From JADHLJ01 sp038118725 (lineage in GTDB: Bacteria; Pseudomonadota; Alphaproteobacteria; Thalassobaculales; Thalassobaculaceae), in assembly GCA_038118725.1 (NCBI GenBank), contig JAYOIK010000007.1, positions 26,333 to 90,332 on the forward strand: a DNA stretch of 64,000 nucleotides. The letters run 5' to 3'. A program made the position numbers and the translations under genes. Each line of letters opens with the position of its first letter. The first letter of the stretch is position 1. A model generated the notes under the pieces. That model searched no databases. It was not told the origin of the DNA and saw only the letters and a list, made by a program, of their open reading frames with translations. This document shows positions 54,563-63,709 of the stretch, piece by piece.

Positions 54563-55180
54563 TCAGACGGTCGTGTCGAGGTGCTCGGGCACGTCCACGG
54601 CACCGGCCTTGGCGACACCGACCATGGCGGGCCGAAGAATACGGTCCTCGATCGCATATCCAGGCTGCAGCACCTGAACGACGGTTCCGGCCTCCTGACC
54701 GCTGTCCTCGACCTCGAACATCGCCTGATGGAAGTTGTAGTCGAACTTCTCGCCCATCGGGTCAATTTTGCGAATGCCATTTTTCTCGAAGGCGGTCAGC
54801 AATTCTTTCTCGGTCATCTCCACGCCGATGATCAGATTGCGAACCGCGTCATCGACGCCTTCCATGTTTTCAGGCCCGGCGTCCAGCGCGCGACGCAGAT
54901 TATCAGCCGCGGACAACAAGTCCTTGGCGAAATTGCTGATACCGAACTTTCGAATCTGGTCACGCTCGCGATCCGCGCGCTTTCGCACGTTTTCCTGTTC
55001 GGCGATCGCCCGGAGCAACTGATCCTTGAGTTCCGCCACCCGGGCTTCAAGTTCCTCTTCGCGAGTCAAATCGCCCGCGGTGGTCTCCGTCGGCTCTTCG
55101 TCCCGCATCTCCTCGGGAGAAGCGGCGGCCTCCGCCTCGGAAGCCTCGGTTTCGACGGTTTCCTGATCTTTATCGGACAT
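54563..55180 (-). CDS. grpE: Nucleotide exchange factor GrpE
   Basis: A 205-residue GrpE that speeds ADP release from DnaK. An acidic, Glu- and Ala-rich N-terminus (1-45) leads into a long coiled coil (about 50-120, with RDQIRKFGISNFAKDLL) and the beta domain ending GYAIEDRILRPAMVGVAK. The ATG at 55180 has AGAGG five bases upstream; the frame is open to 55333 but that part overlaps the end of hrcA and is not conserved. It lies 112 bases after hrcA on the same strand. Confidence 0.94.
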   Translation of the reverse strand: MSDKDQETVETEASEAEAAASPEEMRDEEPTETTAGDLTREEELEARVAELKDQLLRAIAEQENVRKRADRERDQIRKFGISNFAKDLLSAADNLRRALDAGPENMEGVDDAVRNLIIGVEMTEKELLTAFEKNGIRKIDPMGEKFDYNFHQAMFEVEDSGQEAGTVVQVLQPGYAIEDRILRPAMVGVAKAGAVDVPEHLDTTV

Positions 55181-55292
55181 CTTGGCCTCTACCTGCCTCG
55201 TTGGTTCGCGATCGGCCCTCATGTAAGCGATCTCGACCGATTTGCAAATGTCGGATGAAATAAATTCACCAATCCACCGAGTCGCGCCACGG

Positions 55293-56342
55293 TCAATCCA
55301 GCAACTGCCCGACAAGTTTGGACGTATAATCAACCATCGGGATTATGCGCGCATAGTTCATCCGCGTCGGTCCGATAACACCCAGCGCGCCGACCACCCG
55401 GCGGCCTTGGTCATGGTACGGGGCGATGATCATCGAACATCCCGCGTGCTCGAAAAGTTGGTTTTCGGAGCCGATGAAGATCTGCACACCGTTGGCGTCT
55501 CCCGTCGCCTCCAACAGGCGCACCATCGATTCCTTGCGTTCCAATGCCTCGAACAAGGCGCGGATCCGATCCAGATCCTCGACCGCGTTCACGTCATGCA
55601 GAAGTTTCGATTGCCCACGCAAGATGATAGAGCCGCCCTGAACCCCTCCGGCCCAAAGCGCCAGTCCCTCCGCCACGAGTCGATTGGTGAGAGAGTCGAG
55701 CTCGGTCTTCTCCAGCTCGATCTCCTGTTGGATACGGGTTCGCGCCTCCTCCATGGTGGAATTGGCCAACCGTGCGTTCATATAGTTCGAGGCCTGGACC
55801 AACGCGGAGGGCGGAAGCCCCGGGGGTAGCTCCAGAACCCGGTTCTCCACCAAACCCGTATCGCTGACCATGACCGCCAAGGCCCGATTCGTGGACAAGG
55901 GCACGAATTCGATCTGACGCAAGGGTGAATCGGTTTTCGGCGAGATCACGAGGCCGGCACATTCCGTCAGTCCCGACAGCGCGGTCCCAGCCTCCCCCAA
56001 CACATCCGAGAAGGTCCGACCCGCCGCTTGGCACTGACCATCGAGGCTAGCCCGTTCTTCCTTGGTAAGATCGCCGCCGATCTCCAACAAGCCATCAACG
56101 AACATCCGCAGGCCGAGATCCGTCGGCAGGCGCCCGGCCGAGGTATGCGGCGCGAACAGAAGCCCGACATCCTCAAGATCCGCCATGACGTTTCGAATTG
56201 TCGCGGGGGAAAGAGTCGCCCCCATCAGTCTCGCCAAGGTACGGGAACCCACTGGTTCGCCGGTCTCGAGAAACGAGTCGACGACCTGCTGGAATACCGC
56301 GCGCGATCTTTCATTCAGGGTCAGGACGGGCGAATCTTGCAT
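55293..56342 (-). CDS. hrcA: Heat-inducible transcription repressor HrcA
   Basis: A 349-residue repressor that binds CIRCE elements, usually before groESL, and is helped to fold by GroEL. The winged helix (1-75) has LNERSRAVFQQVVDSFLETG, VGSRTLARLMGATLSPATIR and the GRLPTDLGLRMFVDGLL continuation; a GAF-like domain follows and the C-terminus reads GPTRMNYARIIPMVDYTSKL. No CIRCE repeat is visible in this window, so its targets lie elsewhere. It is divergent from rph. Confidence 0.94.
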   Translation of the reverse strand: MQDSPVLTLNERSRAVFQQVVDSFLETGEPVGSRTLARLMGATLSPATIRNVMADLEDVGLLFAPHTSAGRLPTDLGLRMFVDGLLEIGGDLTKEERASLDGQCQAAGRTFSDVLGEAGTALSGLTECAGLVISPKTDSPLRQIEFVPLSTNRALAVMVSDTGLVENRVLELPPGLPPSALVQASNYMNARLANSTMEEARTRIQQEIELEKTELDSLTNRLVAEGLALWAGGVQGGSIILRGQSKLLHDVNAVEDLDRIRALFEALERKESMVRLLEATGDANGVQIFIGSENQLFEHAGCSMIIAPYHDQGRRVVGALGVIGPTRMNYARIIPMVDYTSKLVGQLLD

Positions 56343-56348
56343 GGCTCG

Positions 56349-56377
56349 AATTTAGGAAGCGATCGCGCATGCGTCAA
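56349..56377 (-). promoter_or_regulatory. Sigma-70-like promoter just before hrcA
   Basis: On the minus strand TTGACG (56372-56377) and TAAATT (56349-56354) are 17 bases apart. Transcription would start within a few bases of the hrcA ATG at 56342, implying a leaderless or nearly leaderless mRNA. Confidence 0.4.
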
Positions 56378-56480
56378 CGATCGCCGGCGTTTCGAAACAT
56401 TCCCGCGATACTGGACGCGGATGGTCTCGTTCGTTAGGGTCCGCCGCTTCCCGAGAGTTCGATCCGGAGTACGGAAAACC

Positions 56481-57215
56481 ATGCCCACTTCGTCCAAACG
56501 CCCCTCCGGACGCGCGCCCGGTCAATTGCGCGCCGTTACACTGGAACCGGGCTTCGCCAAACACGCCGAGGGGTCTTGCCTGATCAAGTTCGGCGATACC
56601 CATGTTCTGTGCACCGCCAGCATCGAGGACAGGGTCCCTCCGTTCATGAAAGGTCGAGGCAAGGGTTGGGTCACCGCCGAATACGGCATGCTACCGCGCT
56701 CGACACATACCCGCACCGACCGCGAGGCGGCGCGTGGCAAGCAGAGCGGGCGCACCCTAGAAATTCAACGCCTGATCGGACGCTCCCTGCGCGCGGTGAC
56801 CGACGACAAGGCGTTGGGCGAACGACAGATCCGGGTCGACTGCGACGTGCTTCAAGCCGATGGCGGCACGCGAACCGCGTCAATCACGGGTAGTTTCGTC
56901 GCGCTTTATCAAGCCATGGACAGCCTAGTGCGGCTGGGGGTTCTGAAATCGGTACCGCTGACCGATCACGTGGCGGCGGTGTCCTGCGGCATCTTCGATG
57001 GCACGCCGGTTCTTGATCTGGATTACGCCGAGGATTCCAACGCCCAGGCCGACGCGAACTTCGTGTTGACCGGCTCGGGCGGCATTGTTGAGATTCAGGC
57101 CACGGCGGAAGACGAGCCCTTCGCGGGATCCGAGTTCGATGCATTGATGTCCTTGGCGCGGACTGGAATCGCCGATCTGGTCACGCTGCAAAAATCAGCG
57201 CTTGGCCTGGATTGA
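56481..57215 (+). CDS. rph: Ribonuclease PH
   Basis: A 244-residue phosphorolytic 3'-5' exonuclease that trims tRNA ends. Signatures: GSCLIKFGDTHVLCTASIE, KGRGKGWVTAEYGMLPRSTH, QRLIGRSLRAV and the catalytic QADGGTRTASITG region, then LDLDYAEDSNAQADANFVL. The ATG at 56481 matches the family start. rdgB follows after 6 bases and hemW after that, a conserved alphaproteobacterial rph-rdgB-hemW run. Confidence 0.96.
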   Translation: MPTSSKRPSGRAPGQLRAVTLEPGFAKHAEGSCLIKFGDTHVLCTASIEDRVPPFMKGRGKGWVTAEYGMLPRSTHTRTDREAARGKQSGRTLEIQRLIGRSLRAVTDDKALGERQIRVDCDVLQADGGTRTASITGSFVALYQAMDSLVRLGVLKSVPLTDHVAAVSCGIFDGTPVLDLDYAEDSNAQADANFVLTGSGGIVEIQATAEDEPFAGSEFDALMSLARTGIADLVTLQKSALGLD

Positions 57216-57221
57216 CGTCGC

Positions 57222-57875
57222 ATGCCGGGGAGTGGCGAGGGACATGGATTTTTCGGACGTCGCTTCGACGGGAACCGATTGGTCGTCGCCAGTCACAATC
57301 AGGGCAAGGTGCGGGAAATCAACGATCTGATCCGTCCCCTTGGTATAGAGGCGATATCGGCGGGAACGTTGGGCCTGCCGGAGCCCGAGGAAACCGCCGA
57401 CAGCTTCAAGGGCAACGCCGAACTAAAGGCGCTGGCGGCCGCAACCGCTTCGGGCCTGCCGGCCTTGGCGGATGACTCGGGCCTTGCCGTCGACGCGCTC
57501 GACGGTGACCCGGGGATCTACTCCGCCCGCTGGGCTGGTCCGGAAAAGGATTTCGCGATGGCCATGGGCAAGGTCAATGACGCTATTCTGGCCATCGAAG
57601 CGCGAACCGGAAAACCGCAATCCCGTCGCGCCCGCTTTGTTTGCGCGCTTTGCCTGGCCTGGCCGGACGGCCATTTGGAAACCGTCGAGGGCGAGGTCGT
57701 CGGCGACCTGGTTTGGCCCCCGCGCGGCGAGAGCGGGTTTGGCTATGACCCGATTTTCGCCCCGTCGGGACATGATCGGACATTCGGCGAGGTCGATCAG
57801 GACTGGAAGCACTCGGTAAGCCATCGCGCGGATGCCTTTGGCAAACTCCTGGCGACGGTATTGGCGACACCATGA
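57222..57875 (+). CDS. rdgB: Non-canonical purine NTP pyrophosphatase (RdgB/HAM1)
   Basis: A 217-residue enzyme that hydrolyses ITP, dITP and XTP to keep them out of nucleic acids. The signature LVVASHNQGKVREI is near the N-terminus, ALADDSGLAVDALDG holds the catalytic acidic residues, and GFGYDPIFAP and VSHRADAF close the site. It is coupled to rph upstream (6 bases) and overlaps hemW by four bases. Confidence 0.95.
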   Translation: MPGSGEGHGFFGRRFDGNRLVVASHNQGKVREINDLIRPLGIEAISAGTLGLPEPEETADSFKGNAELKALAAATASGLPALADDSGLAVDALDGDPGIYSARWAGPEKDFAMAMGKVNDAILAIEARTGKPQSRRARFVCALCLAWPDGHLETVEGEVVGDLVWPPRGESGFGYDPIFAPSGHDRTFGEVDQDWKHSVSHRADAFGKLLATVLATP

Positions 57876-59095
57876 CACCGGGGCCGTCAGCGGCGTTCAC
57901 CGCGACCGATACGATCACCGCCGAGTACCCTATGGATGATGGGTTTGGTGTCTATGTGCACTGGCCATTTTGCCTCTCGAAATGTCCTTATTGCGATTTC
58001 AATAGCCATGTCGCCGACACCATCGATCATGACCGCTGGCGGCGCAGCTTGATAAGAGAACTGAAAACCCTCGCCGATCGGGCGCGGCGGGGGGCGCCAA
58101 TCAGCATTTTCTTCGGTGGTGGTACGCCATCCCTCATGGCGCCCGACACCGTCGCGGGCATTATCGATACCGTTCGTGGGCTGTGGTCGGTGACTTCGGA
58201 GATCGAGATTACGCTGGAGGCCAACCCGACCTCGGTGGAAGCCGGTCGCCTGCGCGCGTTTCGCGAGGCCGGAGTGAACCGTGTCTCGCTCGGGGTACAG
58301 GCGCTCAACGACACCGCGCTCCGCTTTCTCGGGCGCGGCCACAATGCCGAGGAAGCCATCGCGGCGGTCGAAACCGCCCACCAAATATTCGACCGGGTCT
58401 CGTTTGATTTGATTTACGCGAGACCGGAACAGAGCCTCGCCGACTGGAAGCTGGAGTTGCGGGACGCCCTAGGCTTGGCCGGCGAACATCTCTCGCTTTA
58501 CCAGCTTACGATCGAACCGGGCACGGCCTTTGATTCACTTCACCAACGCGGCGCGTTCTCCATCCCCGATGACGACTCCGGCGGAGCTCTTTTCGAGGCG
58601 ACAGGAGCGATTCTCGAGGCGGCGGGCCTACCGGCCTACGAGATTTCAAACCATGCCCGTCCCGGAGCCGAGAGCCGGCACAATCTGGTTTACTGGCGCG
58701 GCCGGGAATATCTCGGCGTCGGACCCGGCGCACATGGGCGCTTGCTTGGCGGCGATGGGCGAATCATCGCTACACGAACCCATCGCGCGCCCGCGGTTTG
58801 GCTTGATCGGGTTGAACAAAGAGGCCACGCCTTGGTCGAGGAAACTCCCGTCGATCCGGATGAGCGTCTGGTGGAGATCCTCATGATGGGTCTGCGCCTG
58901 GTGGAAGGTGTCCCCCTCGCCAGAATCGAAAGGGTTTCGGGCCTGCCATTCGAAGGGGCGCTTGACCGGACGGTGATCGAGGATCTCGTCGAAGCCGGTT
59001 ACATGACGTTGAGCGAAACAACGTTGCGCGCGACACCGGCTGGCCGTCAACGCCTGAACGCCGTGCTCTCGGCCCTGTTGGAGGCTCGTCTCTAG
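57872..59095 (+). CDS. hemW: Radical SAM heme chaperone HemW
   Basis: A 407-residue HemW, a heme-delivery protein related to HemN but lacking coproporphyrinogen oxidase activity. The cluster motif CLSKCPYC gives Cys34, Cys38 and Cys41 with no fourth Cys two residues later (the sequence is CPYCDF), the feature that separates HemW from HemN. FFGGGTPSLM, EANPTSVEAGRL and VNRVSLGVQALND are further signatures. The ATG overlaps the rdgB stop; an internal ATG at 57932 is an alternative start. Confidence 0.92.
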   Translation: MTPGPSAAFTATDTITAEYPMDDGFGVYVHWPFCLSKCPYCDFNSHVADTIDHDRWRRSLIRELKTLADRARRGAPISIFFGGGTPSLMAPDTVAGIIDTVRGLWSVTSEIEITLEANPTSVEAGRLRAFREAGVNRVSLGVQALNDTALRFLGRGHNAEEAIAAVETAHQIFDRVSFDLIYARPEQSLADWKLELRDALGLAGEHLSLYQLTIEPGTAFDSLHQRGAFSIPDDDSGGALFEATGAILEAAGLPAYEISNHARPGAESRHNLVYWRGREYLGVGPGAHGRLLGGDGRIIATRTHRAPAVWLDRVEQRGHALVEETPVDPDERLVEILMMGLRLVEGVPLARIERVSGLPFEGALDRTVIEDLVEAGYMTLSETTLRATPAGRQRLNAVLSALLEARL

Positions 59096-59118
59096 CTCGT
59101 CGCTCGTCGCGGCTCCGT

Positions 59119-60552
59119 TCAATAAAGAAAATCAGTAAAGCTCGACGGCGCCGGATCGATAACGCGGACACCATCCTGCTCCACCTCGAGAACCGCAAGG
59201 CCACGCTGGTTGGTGCCGTCCGGCAGCAAGCGGAAAATCCCATCGACACCCGCGAAACCATTGTTGTCGGTCAGGGCCTGGGATGAGTAATCCGCGCCGT
59301 TCTCGGCATAGGTAAGCGCGACCGCCAGCAACATGGCGTCATAACCGAGCGACGCGAGCCGAGGTGGCCGCCGGTTAAACGCGCGCTCGAACTTATTCTC
59401 GAAATCCGTCCGGGCTTCTGGAGACGCGGCGGCATACCAGCCACCGACCAAGGCCGGCTCGGCCCCAAGGCCGCGCGACTCGTCCCAGAGCGCGGTGCCG
59501 AGCAGGCGTATCCGCGCGGGGTCGACATCATAATAGGCCAGCAACGGCGCTATGCCGCGCAGCTCAGGATCCCCGGCGGGCAGCAATACCGAGTCGAATG
59601 GCGGGTCTCCGAAAGTGTCCAATCCGCCAAGCCTGGCGAGGGCTTGTTTGGAAATCTGATCCGTTCGGCCGGACAGGAGTGATTTCTGCGCGGCCAGGGC
59701 CGATTTGCGCGAATCATAATCCGCGAATTGGCTAATCAGATCCGAAAGCTCTGAATCGGTGGGATCGTAATAGGTCGCCCGGACAACGTTCACACCTATT
59801 TGCTCGGCGGCGGCCCGCGCCGACGCGACTACCAACTCGCCAAAACCGGAAGACGGCACCAAGGCACCCACCCGGCCATGACCTTTCGTGGCCGCGAAAC
59901 CCATGATTCGGCGAACTTGCTGGCCGGGCAGGAAACCGAAGACATAGACGCCGTCCCCCGCGATATCCCGGTTATTCGAGAAACTTACTATGCTAACGCC
60001 GGCCGCTGTCGCGATTGGTCTCGCGGCTTCGGCAGAGGCACCAAACAAAGGCCCGAGAATCAACCGCGCCCCGTCGGCGATCGCTAGGCGCGCCGCGTCT
60101 TCCGCTCCCGCCGTCGTACCTTGCGTATCGAAAACCAAGACCTCAAGATCATCGCCCGCGGTTTCGAAAAGCGCCATCTGCGCCGCGTCCGAAAGGGCCT
60201 TGCCAATAGAGGCGCCGCGCCCGCTTAGCGGCAGAAGGAGCGCCAATCGATGGACTTGGTCCTCTGGCTCCGGTGAAGTGACCGGGGCCTGAGGCGTCGT
60301 CAGATTAAGCTTACCAGGCTTGGGGGATGTGCCTGACGCCGGGGGAGTCGAGACGGTTTCCTTGGGAGCCGGGGCAGCCACGGAAGACGGCGGCGGCGCG
60401 GTTTTGACCGCGGTCTTCACGACGGGCGCGGCGCCCGTGTTCCCGGCGCCGGTGGTCGGCGTGGTTTGACAGGCACCGATCACGGCGACGATCGACAGAA
60501 CAGCGGCGCCGCGGATACGTTTCTTGATATTTCGCGAGATCAAATCCATCAC
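59119..60552 (-). CDS. Penicillin-binding protein activator (LpoA/LppC-like) lipoprotein
   Basis: A 477-residue lipoprotein. The signal peptide (VLSIVAVIGAC) has a lipobox with Cys28; a Pro/Thr/Ala-rich linker runs to about residue 95; the rest is a type I periplasmic-binding fold (RLALLLPLSGRGASIGKALS, then ILGPLFGASAEAARPIA). This is the shape of LpoA/LppC proteins, which stimulate PBP1a in gammaproteobacteria; the same role is likely but untested here. It is divergent from yraN. The 16S methyltransferase gene rsmI that usually separates the two is not present. Confidence 0.86.
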   Translation of the reverse strand: MMDLISRNIKKRIRGAAVLSIVAVIGACQTTPTTGAGNTGAAPVVKTAVKTAPPPSSVAAPAPKETVSTPPASGTSPKPGKLNLTTPQAPVTSPEPEDQVHRLALLLPLSGRGASIGKALSDAAQMALFETAGDDLEVLVFDTQGTTAGAEDAARLAIADGARLILGPLFGASAEAARPIATAAGVSIVSFSNNRDIAGDGVYVFGFLPGQQVRRIMGFAATKGHGRVGALVPSSGFGELVVASARAAAEQIGVNVVRATYYDPTDSELSDLISQFADYDSRKSALAAQKSLLSGRTDQISKQALARLGGLDTFGDPPFDSVLLPAGDPELRGIAPLLAYYDVDPARIRLLGTALWDESRGLGAEPALVGGWYAAASPEARTDFENKFERAFNRRPPRLASLGYDAMLLAVALTYAENGADYSSQALTDNNGFAGVDGIFRLLPDGTNQRGLAVLEVEQDGVRVIDPAPSSFTDFLY

Positions 60553-60686
60553 CCCAGAACCACGACGCCATGCGCGGCGTCCCTTCGAAAGCTAATCAAG
60601 CGGACGAGATCAGTAAACCGGGCCATGATGGCAACACCAAGATGGCAACACTGTGGCGATCGAACCCCGAGCCTCGAGAAAAGCCG

Positions 60687-61061
60687 ATGAAGCAAACCCG
60701 CGCGAAACGTCAAAAGGCCTATGATCACGGTCGGCTCGCGGAAAAACTGTGCCAGTGGGCTCTACGTTTCAAGGGTTACGCGATTCTGGAAGTCGGCTAT
60801 CGCACGCGGGCCGGGGAAATAGACGTTCTGGCGGCCCGAGGTGGTTGGCTCGTCGCCGTCGAGGTAAAGGCCCGCGCGGATCGTGGCACCGCGATCGAGT
60901 CGATCACCTGGCGTCAGCGCCGACGAATCGAAAGGGCCCTGCAATGGTATCTGCGCGGGCATCCCGAACAAGGTGTCAACGGCATTAGATTTGATGTCTT
61001 TCTCGTGGCGCCTTGGCGCATACCCGCCCACATAGAGAATGCCTGGCGGGTCAATGAGTAG
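60687..61061 (+). CDS. YraN family protein (UPF0102)
   Basis: A 124-residue member of the YraN/UPF0102 family, which has a restriction-endonuclease-like fold. The characteristic segments are GRLAEKLCQWALRFKGY, GYRTRAGEIDVLAARGGWLV with Glu and Asp in the presumed metal site, and VEVKAR with the catalytic-type Glu and Lys. The function is not established. The ATG at 60687 is used. It begins a plus-strand run with the BON lipoprotein, the SirB1-like protein and gshB. Confidence 0.9.
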   Translation: MKQTRAKRQKAYDHGRLAEKLCQWALRFKGYAILEVGYRTRAGEIDVLAARGGWLVAVEVKARADRGTAIESITWRQRRRIERALQWYLRGHPEQGVNGIRFDVFLVAPWRIPAHIENAWRVNE

Positions 61062-61116
61062 ATTTTATCCTCGCGCGCTCGTATTAAGGCTTAGCACCGC
61101 GCCTGGGAGACATTTC

Positions 61117-61761
61117 ATGATCAAGGATTGCCTTTTTCCAAGAAACGCCAAGGCGAATCCGACACCCAGACGATCGGGTCTCGTCAAACTGGCGGTAACG
61201 TCAATTGGCATCCTCGGGCTTGGATTGAACGGCTGCGGGCCGACCGGGTTGGCGGTTGGAGCGGGCGCGAGCGTGGCGACCGCATCGCAGACCGAAAAGG
61301 GCATTTCAGCCGCGGCCCGAGACCTTCGGATACGCACCGAGATCAATCACTACCTGTTCCAAAAGAACGTTGATCTTTTTAGCGCCGTCTCGCTATCCGT
61401 TGAAAGCGGCCGGGTGCTTCTCACCGGAGCCGTGGAAAAGCCGGAGGATCGCATCGAGGCCACCCGCCTCTCGTGGCAAGCCGAGGGCGTTCGCGAAGTG
61501 ATCAACGAGATTCAAGTCCGAAACCGCGCAAGCCTGACCGATCGGGCCCAGGATGTCGTGATCAACAAGCGACTCCAAGGTATACTGCTGTTCGACAAGG
61601 ACATAAAATCCATCAACCTCTCGACCGATACCGTCAATGGAGTGGTCTATTTGTTTGGCGTAGCTCGCGGCCAGAAAGAGCTGGATCGCGTGATAAACCA
61701 TGCCCGCAATCTGGAATACGTCACGAATGTGGTTAGTTATGTGACCGTTTCGAAGCCCTGA
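61117..61761 (+). CDS. BON domain lipoprotein (DolP/YraP-like)
   Basis: A 214-residue predicted outer-membrane lipoprotein. The signal ends at GLGLNGC, with Cys40 as the acylated residue after an unusually long N-region. Two BON domains follow (about 70-135 and 145-212), the first with LRIRTEINHYLF and VLLTGAVEKPEDR, the second with VNGVVYLFGVARGQKELDRV. DolP-type proteins support outer-membrane integrity. The position after yraN matches the E. coli order. Its stop overlaps the next start by one base (TGATG). Confidence 0.87.
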   Translation: MIKDCLFPRNAKANPTPRRSGLVKLAVTSIGILGLGLNGCGPTGLAVGAGASVATASQTEKGISAAARDLRIRTEINHYLFQKNVDLFSAVSLSVESGRVLLTGAVEKPEDRIEATRLSWQAEGVREVINEIQVRNRASLTDRAQDVVINKRLQGILLFDKDIKSINLSTDTVNGVVYLFGVARGQKELDRVINHARNLEYVTNVVSYVTVSKP

Positions 61762-62618
61762 TGCCCGATAACACGGACCCCAAGGAATACGACCCGACGG
61801 AAATCCTACGTTCCGCGGCTGCTCAAGGCGACGAGCCTCTTGATATCGCGGAAACGGCGCTGGCCTTCGCCGCCATGGACCGGCCCGGCGTTCCCGTGGG
61901 GCGCTATCGCGATATCCTTTCCAAAATGACCGAGGCCGTCGCCGACCTAGTGGCGTCGCTCGGATCGGACGCGGGCCCCGAGGAACAGGCGGCCCAAGTT
62001 TCGCGTATCCTGGCCGAAGAACATGGTTTCGCCGGTGACAGCGCGACCTATGACGATCCCCGAAATGCCAATCTGATGCTGGTTTTAGATCGGCGCAAGG
62101 GCCTGCCGGTGGCGCTAGGGATCCTCTATATCCACGTCGCGCGCGGCCAGAACTGGTGGGCCGAAGGGCTGAACTTTCCCAATCACTTTCTCATTCGCAC
62201 GCGGATCGGCGCGGAACAGGTGATTATCGACCCTTTCCATCGTGGCCGGCTGATGGACGCTCCGGCGCTACGCGCCCTAATCCAAGACATGAGCAACGGC
62301 AAGGCCGGGCTCACGCCGGCCGCCACGCAAGCGGTCTCGGACCGACAGGTTCTTCTGCGTTTGCAAAACAACATCAAGCTGCGTCTCTATCGAGACAATC
62401 GTTTTACCGAAGGCTTGGTGGTTCTCGAGCGAATGCGGCTTCTCGCGCCGGATATCCATGATTTCCAGCGAGAGGCGGGCATGGTGAACGCGCGGATCGG
62501 CAATCTAGGCGCGGCGATCACGCTCCTTCGTGATTATCTGGAACATGGCGATGGAGATGCAACGGCGCGCCACGAAACCGCCCGCGTGCTGATGGATCTG
62601 GAAAAACGACTGAACTGA
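61761..62618 (+). CDS. SirB1-like protein with transglutaminase-like and TPR segments
   Basis: A 285-residue cytoplasmic protein. The N-terminal two-thirds match the SirB1/transglutaminase-like family (LVLDRRKGLPVALGILYIHV and GLNFPNHFLIRTRI); no catalytic cysteine is evident, as usual in this family. The last about 90 residues form TPR-like helices (LRLYRDNRFTEGLVVLERM). Function is unknown. It is translationally coupled to the BON lipoprotein by TGATG. Confidence 0.83.
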   Translation: MPDNTDPKEYDPTEILRSAAAQGDEPLDIAETALAFAAMDRPGVPVGRYRDILSKMTEAVADLVASLGSDAGPEEQAAQVSRILAEEHGFAGDSATYDDPRNANLMLVLDRRKGLPVALGILYIHVARGQNWWAEGLNFPNHFLIRTRIGAEQVIIDPFHRGRLMDAPALRALIQDMSNGKAGLTPAATQAVSDRQVLLRLQNNIKLRLYRDNRFTEGLVVLERMRLLAPDIHDFQREAGMVNARIGNLGAAITLLRDYLEHGDGDATARHETARVLMDLEKRLN

Positions 62619-62767
62619 TCCATCGGCTCCCGGGTGAAATCCAGGTTATCGGATCAGGGGATTGCAACCCGGGACCGTCCCGCGCATGATCCGCTCGATT
62701 TCAAGGGGACCACCACTGGGCGTCGCTGGCGCCGGAAAATCGCAACAATCCGCCGGAGCAAAACCGA

Positions 62768-63709
62768 ATGGGCCTGACCGTCGCTATCCAAATGGACCCG
62801 ATCGAACCCATCGATATTGATGGCGATAGCAGTTTCGCCTTGGCGCTTGAGGCCCAGAAGCGAGGCTACGATCTGCTGCATTATCTGCCCCGACATCTCT
62901 CCTTCAAGGATCGCAAGGTAACCGCCAAGACCCGACCCCTGTCCGTGCGCCGGGTAAGGGGCGATCACTTCACACTCGGCGAAACGGCGGTCGTGAACCT
63001 GGCCAGCGATGTGGATGTGGTGTTGATGCGCCAGGACCCGCCGTTCGACATGTCCTATATCACCGCGACCCATATTCTCGAGCACGTCCATCCCGAGACG
63101 CTCGTGGTTAACGATCCGGCCCATGTTCGGAACGCGCCGGAGAAACTTTTCGTCACGCATTTCGACGGTTTGATGCCGCCGACTCTGATTACCAATGACG
63201 GGGACGAAGTCCATGCGTTTCGCGACGAGCACAAGGACATCATCGTCAAGCCGCTTTTCGGAAACGGTGGCGCCGGGGTGTTTCACATCAAGCCGGGCGA
63301 TGAAAACCTGAACTCCCTACTGGAGATGTTCACCAATTTCTATCGCGAGCCGATCATCGCCCAACAATATCTCCCCGAGGTTCGTCAGGGCGACAAACGG
63401 GTGATCCTGGTCGACGGGAAGGCGGTCGGCGCGATCAATCGGGTTCCCGCCGAAGGCGAGGCCCGGTCCAACATGCATGTCGGCGGCAGGCCACTGAAAT
63501 GCGAGATGACCAAGCGGGACCTTGAGATCTGCGAGGCGATCGGCCCCGCGCTCAAGGAACGCGGCCTGATCTTCGTCGGTATTGATGTCATCGGCGACTA
63601 TCTGACCGAAATCAACGTGACCTCGCCAACCGGAATCCAGGAACTTGGTCGTTTTGACGACATCAATGTCGAAGCCATGATCTGGGACGCCATCGAAGCC
63701 CGGCTCTGA
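62768..63709 (+). CDS. gshB: Glutathione synthase
   Basis: A 313-residue ATP-grasp ligase that joins gamma-glutamylcysteine and glycine. Signatures: VAIQMDPIEPIDIDGDSSFA at the start, MRQDPPFDMSYITATHILE, the ATP-grasp IVKPLFGNGGAGVFHI, GDKRVILVDGK, and GIDVIGDYLTEINVTSPTG near the end. It is the last plus-strand gene and follows the SirB1-like gene by 149 bases, in the common yraN-BON-gshB neighbourhood. Confidence 0.96.
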   Translation: MGLTVAIQMDPIEPIDIDGDSSFALALEAQKRGYDLLHYLPRHLSFKDRKVTAKTRPLSVRRVRGDHFTLGETAVVNLASDVDVVLMRQDPPFDMSYITATHILEHVHPETLVVNDPAHVRNAPEKLFVTHFDGLMPPTLITNDGDEVHAFRDEHKDIIVKPLFGNGGAGVFHIKPGDENLNSLLEMFTNFYREPIIAQQYLPEVRQGDKRVILVDGKAVGAINRVPAEGEARSNMHVGGRPLKCEMTKRDLEICEAIGPALKERGLIFVGIDVIGDYLTEINVTSPTGIQELGRFDDINVEAMIWDAIEARL

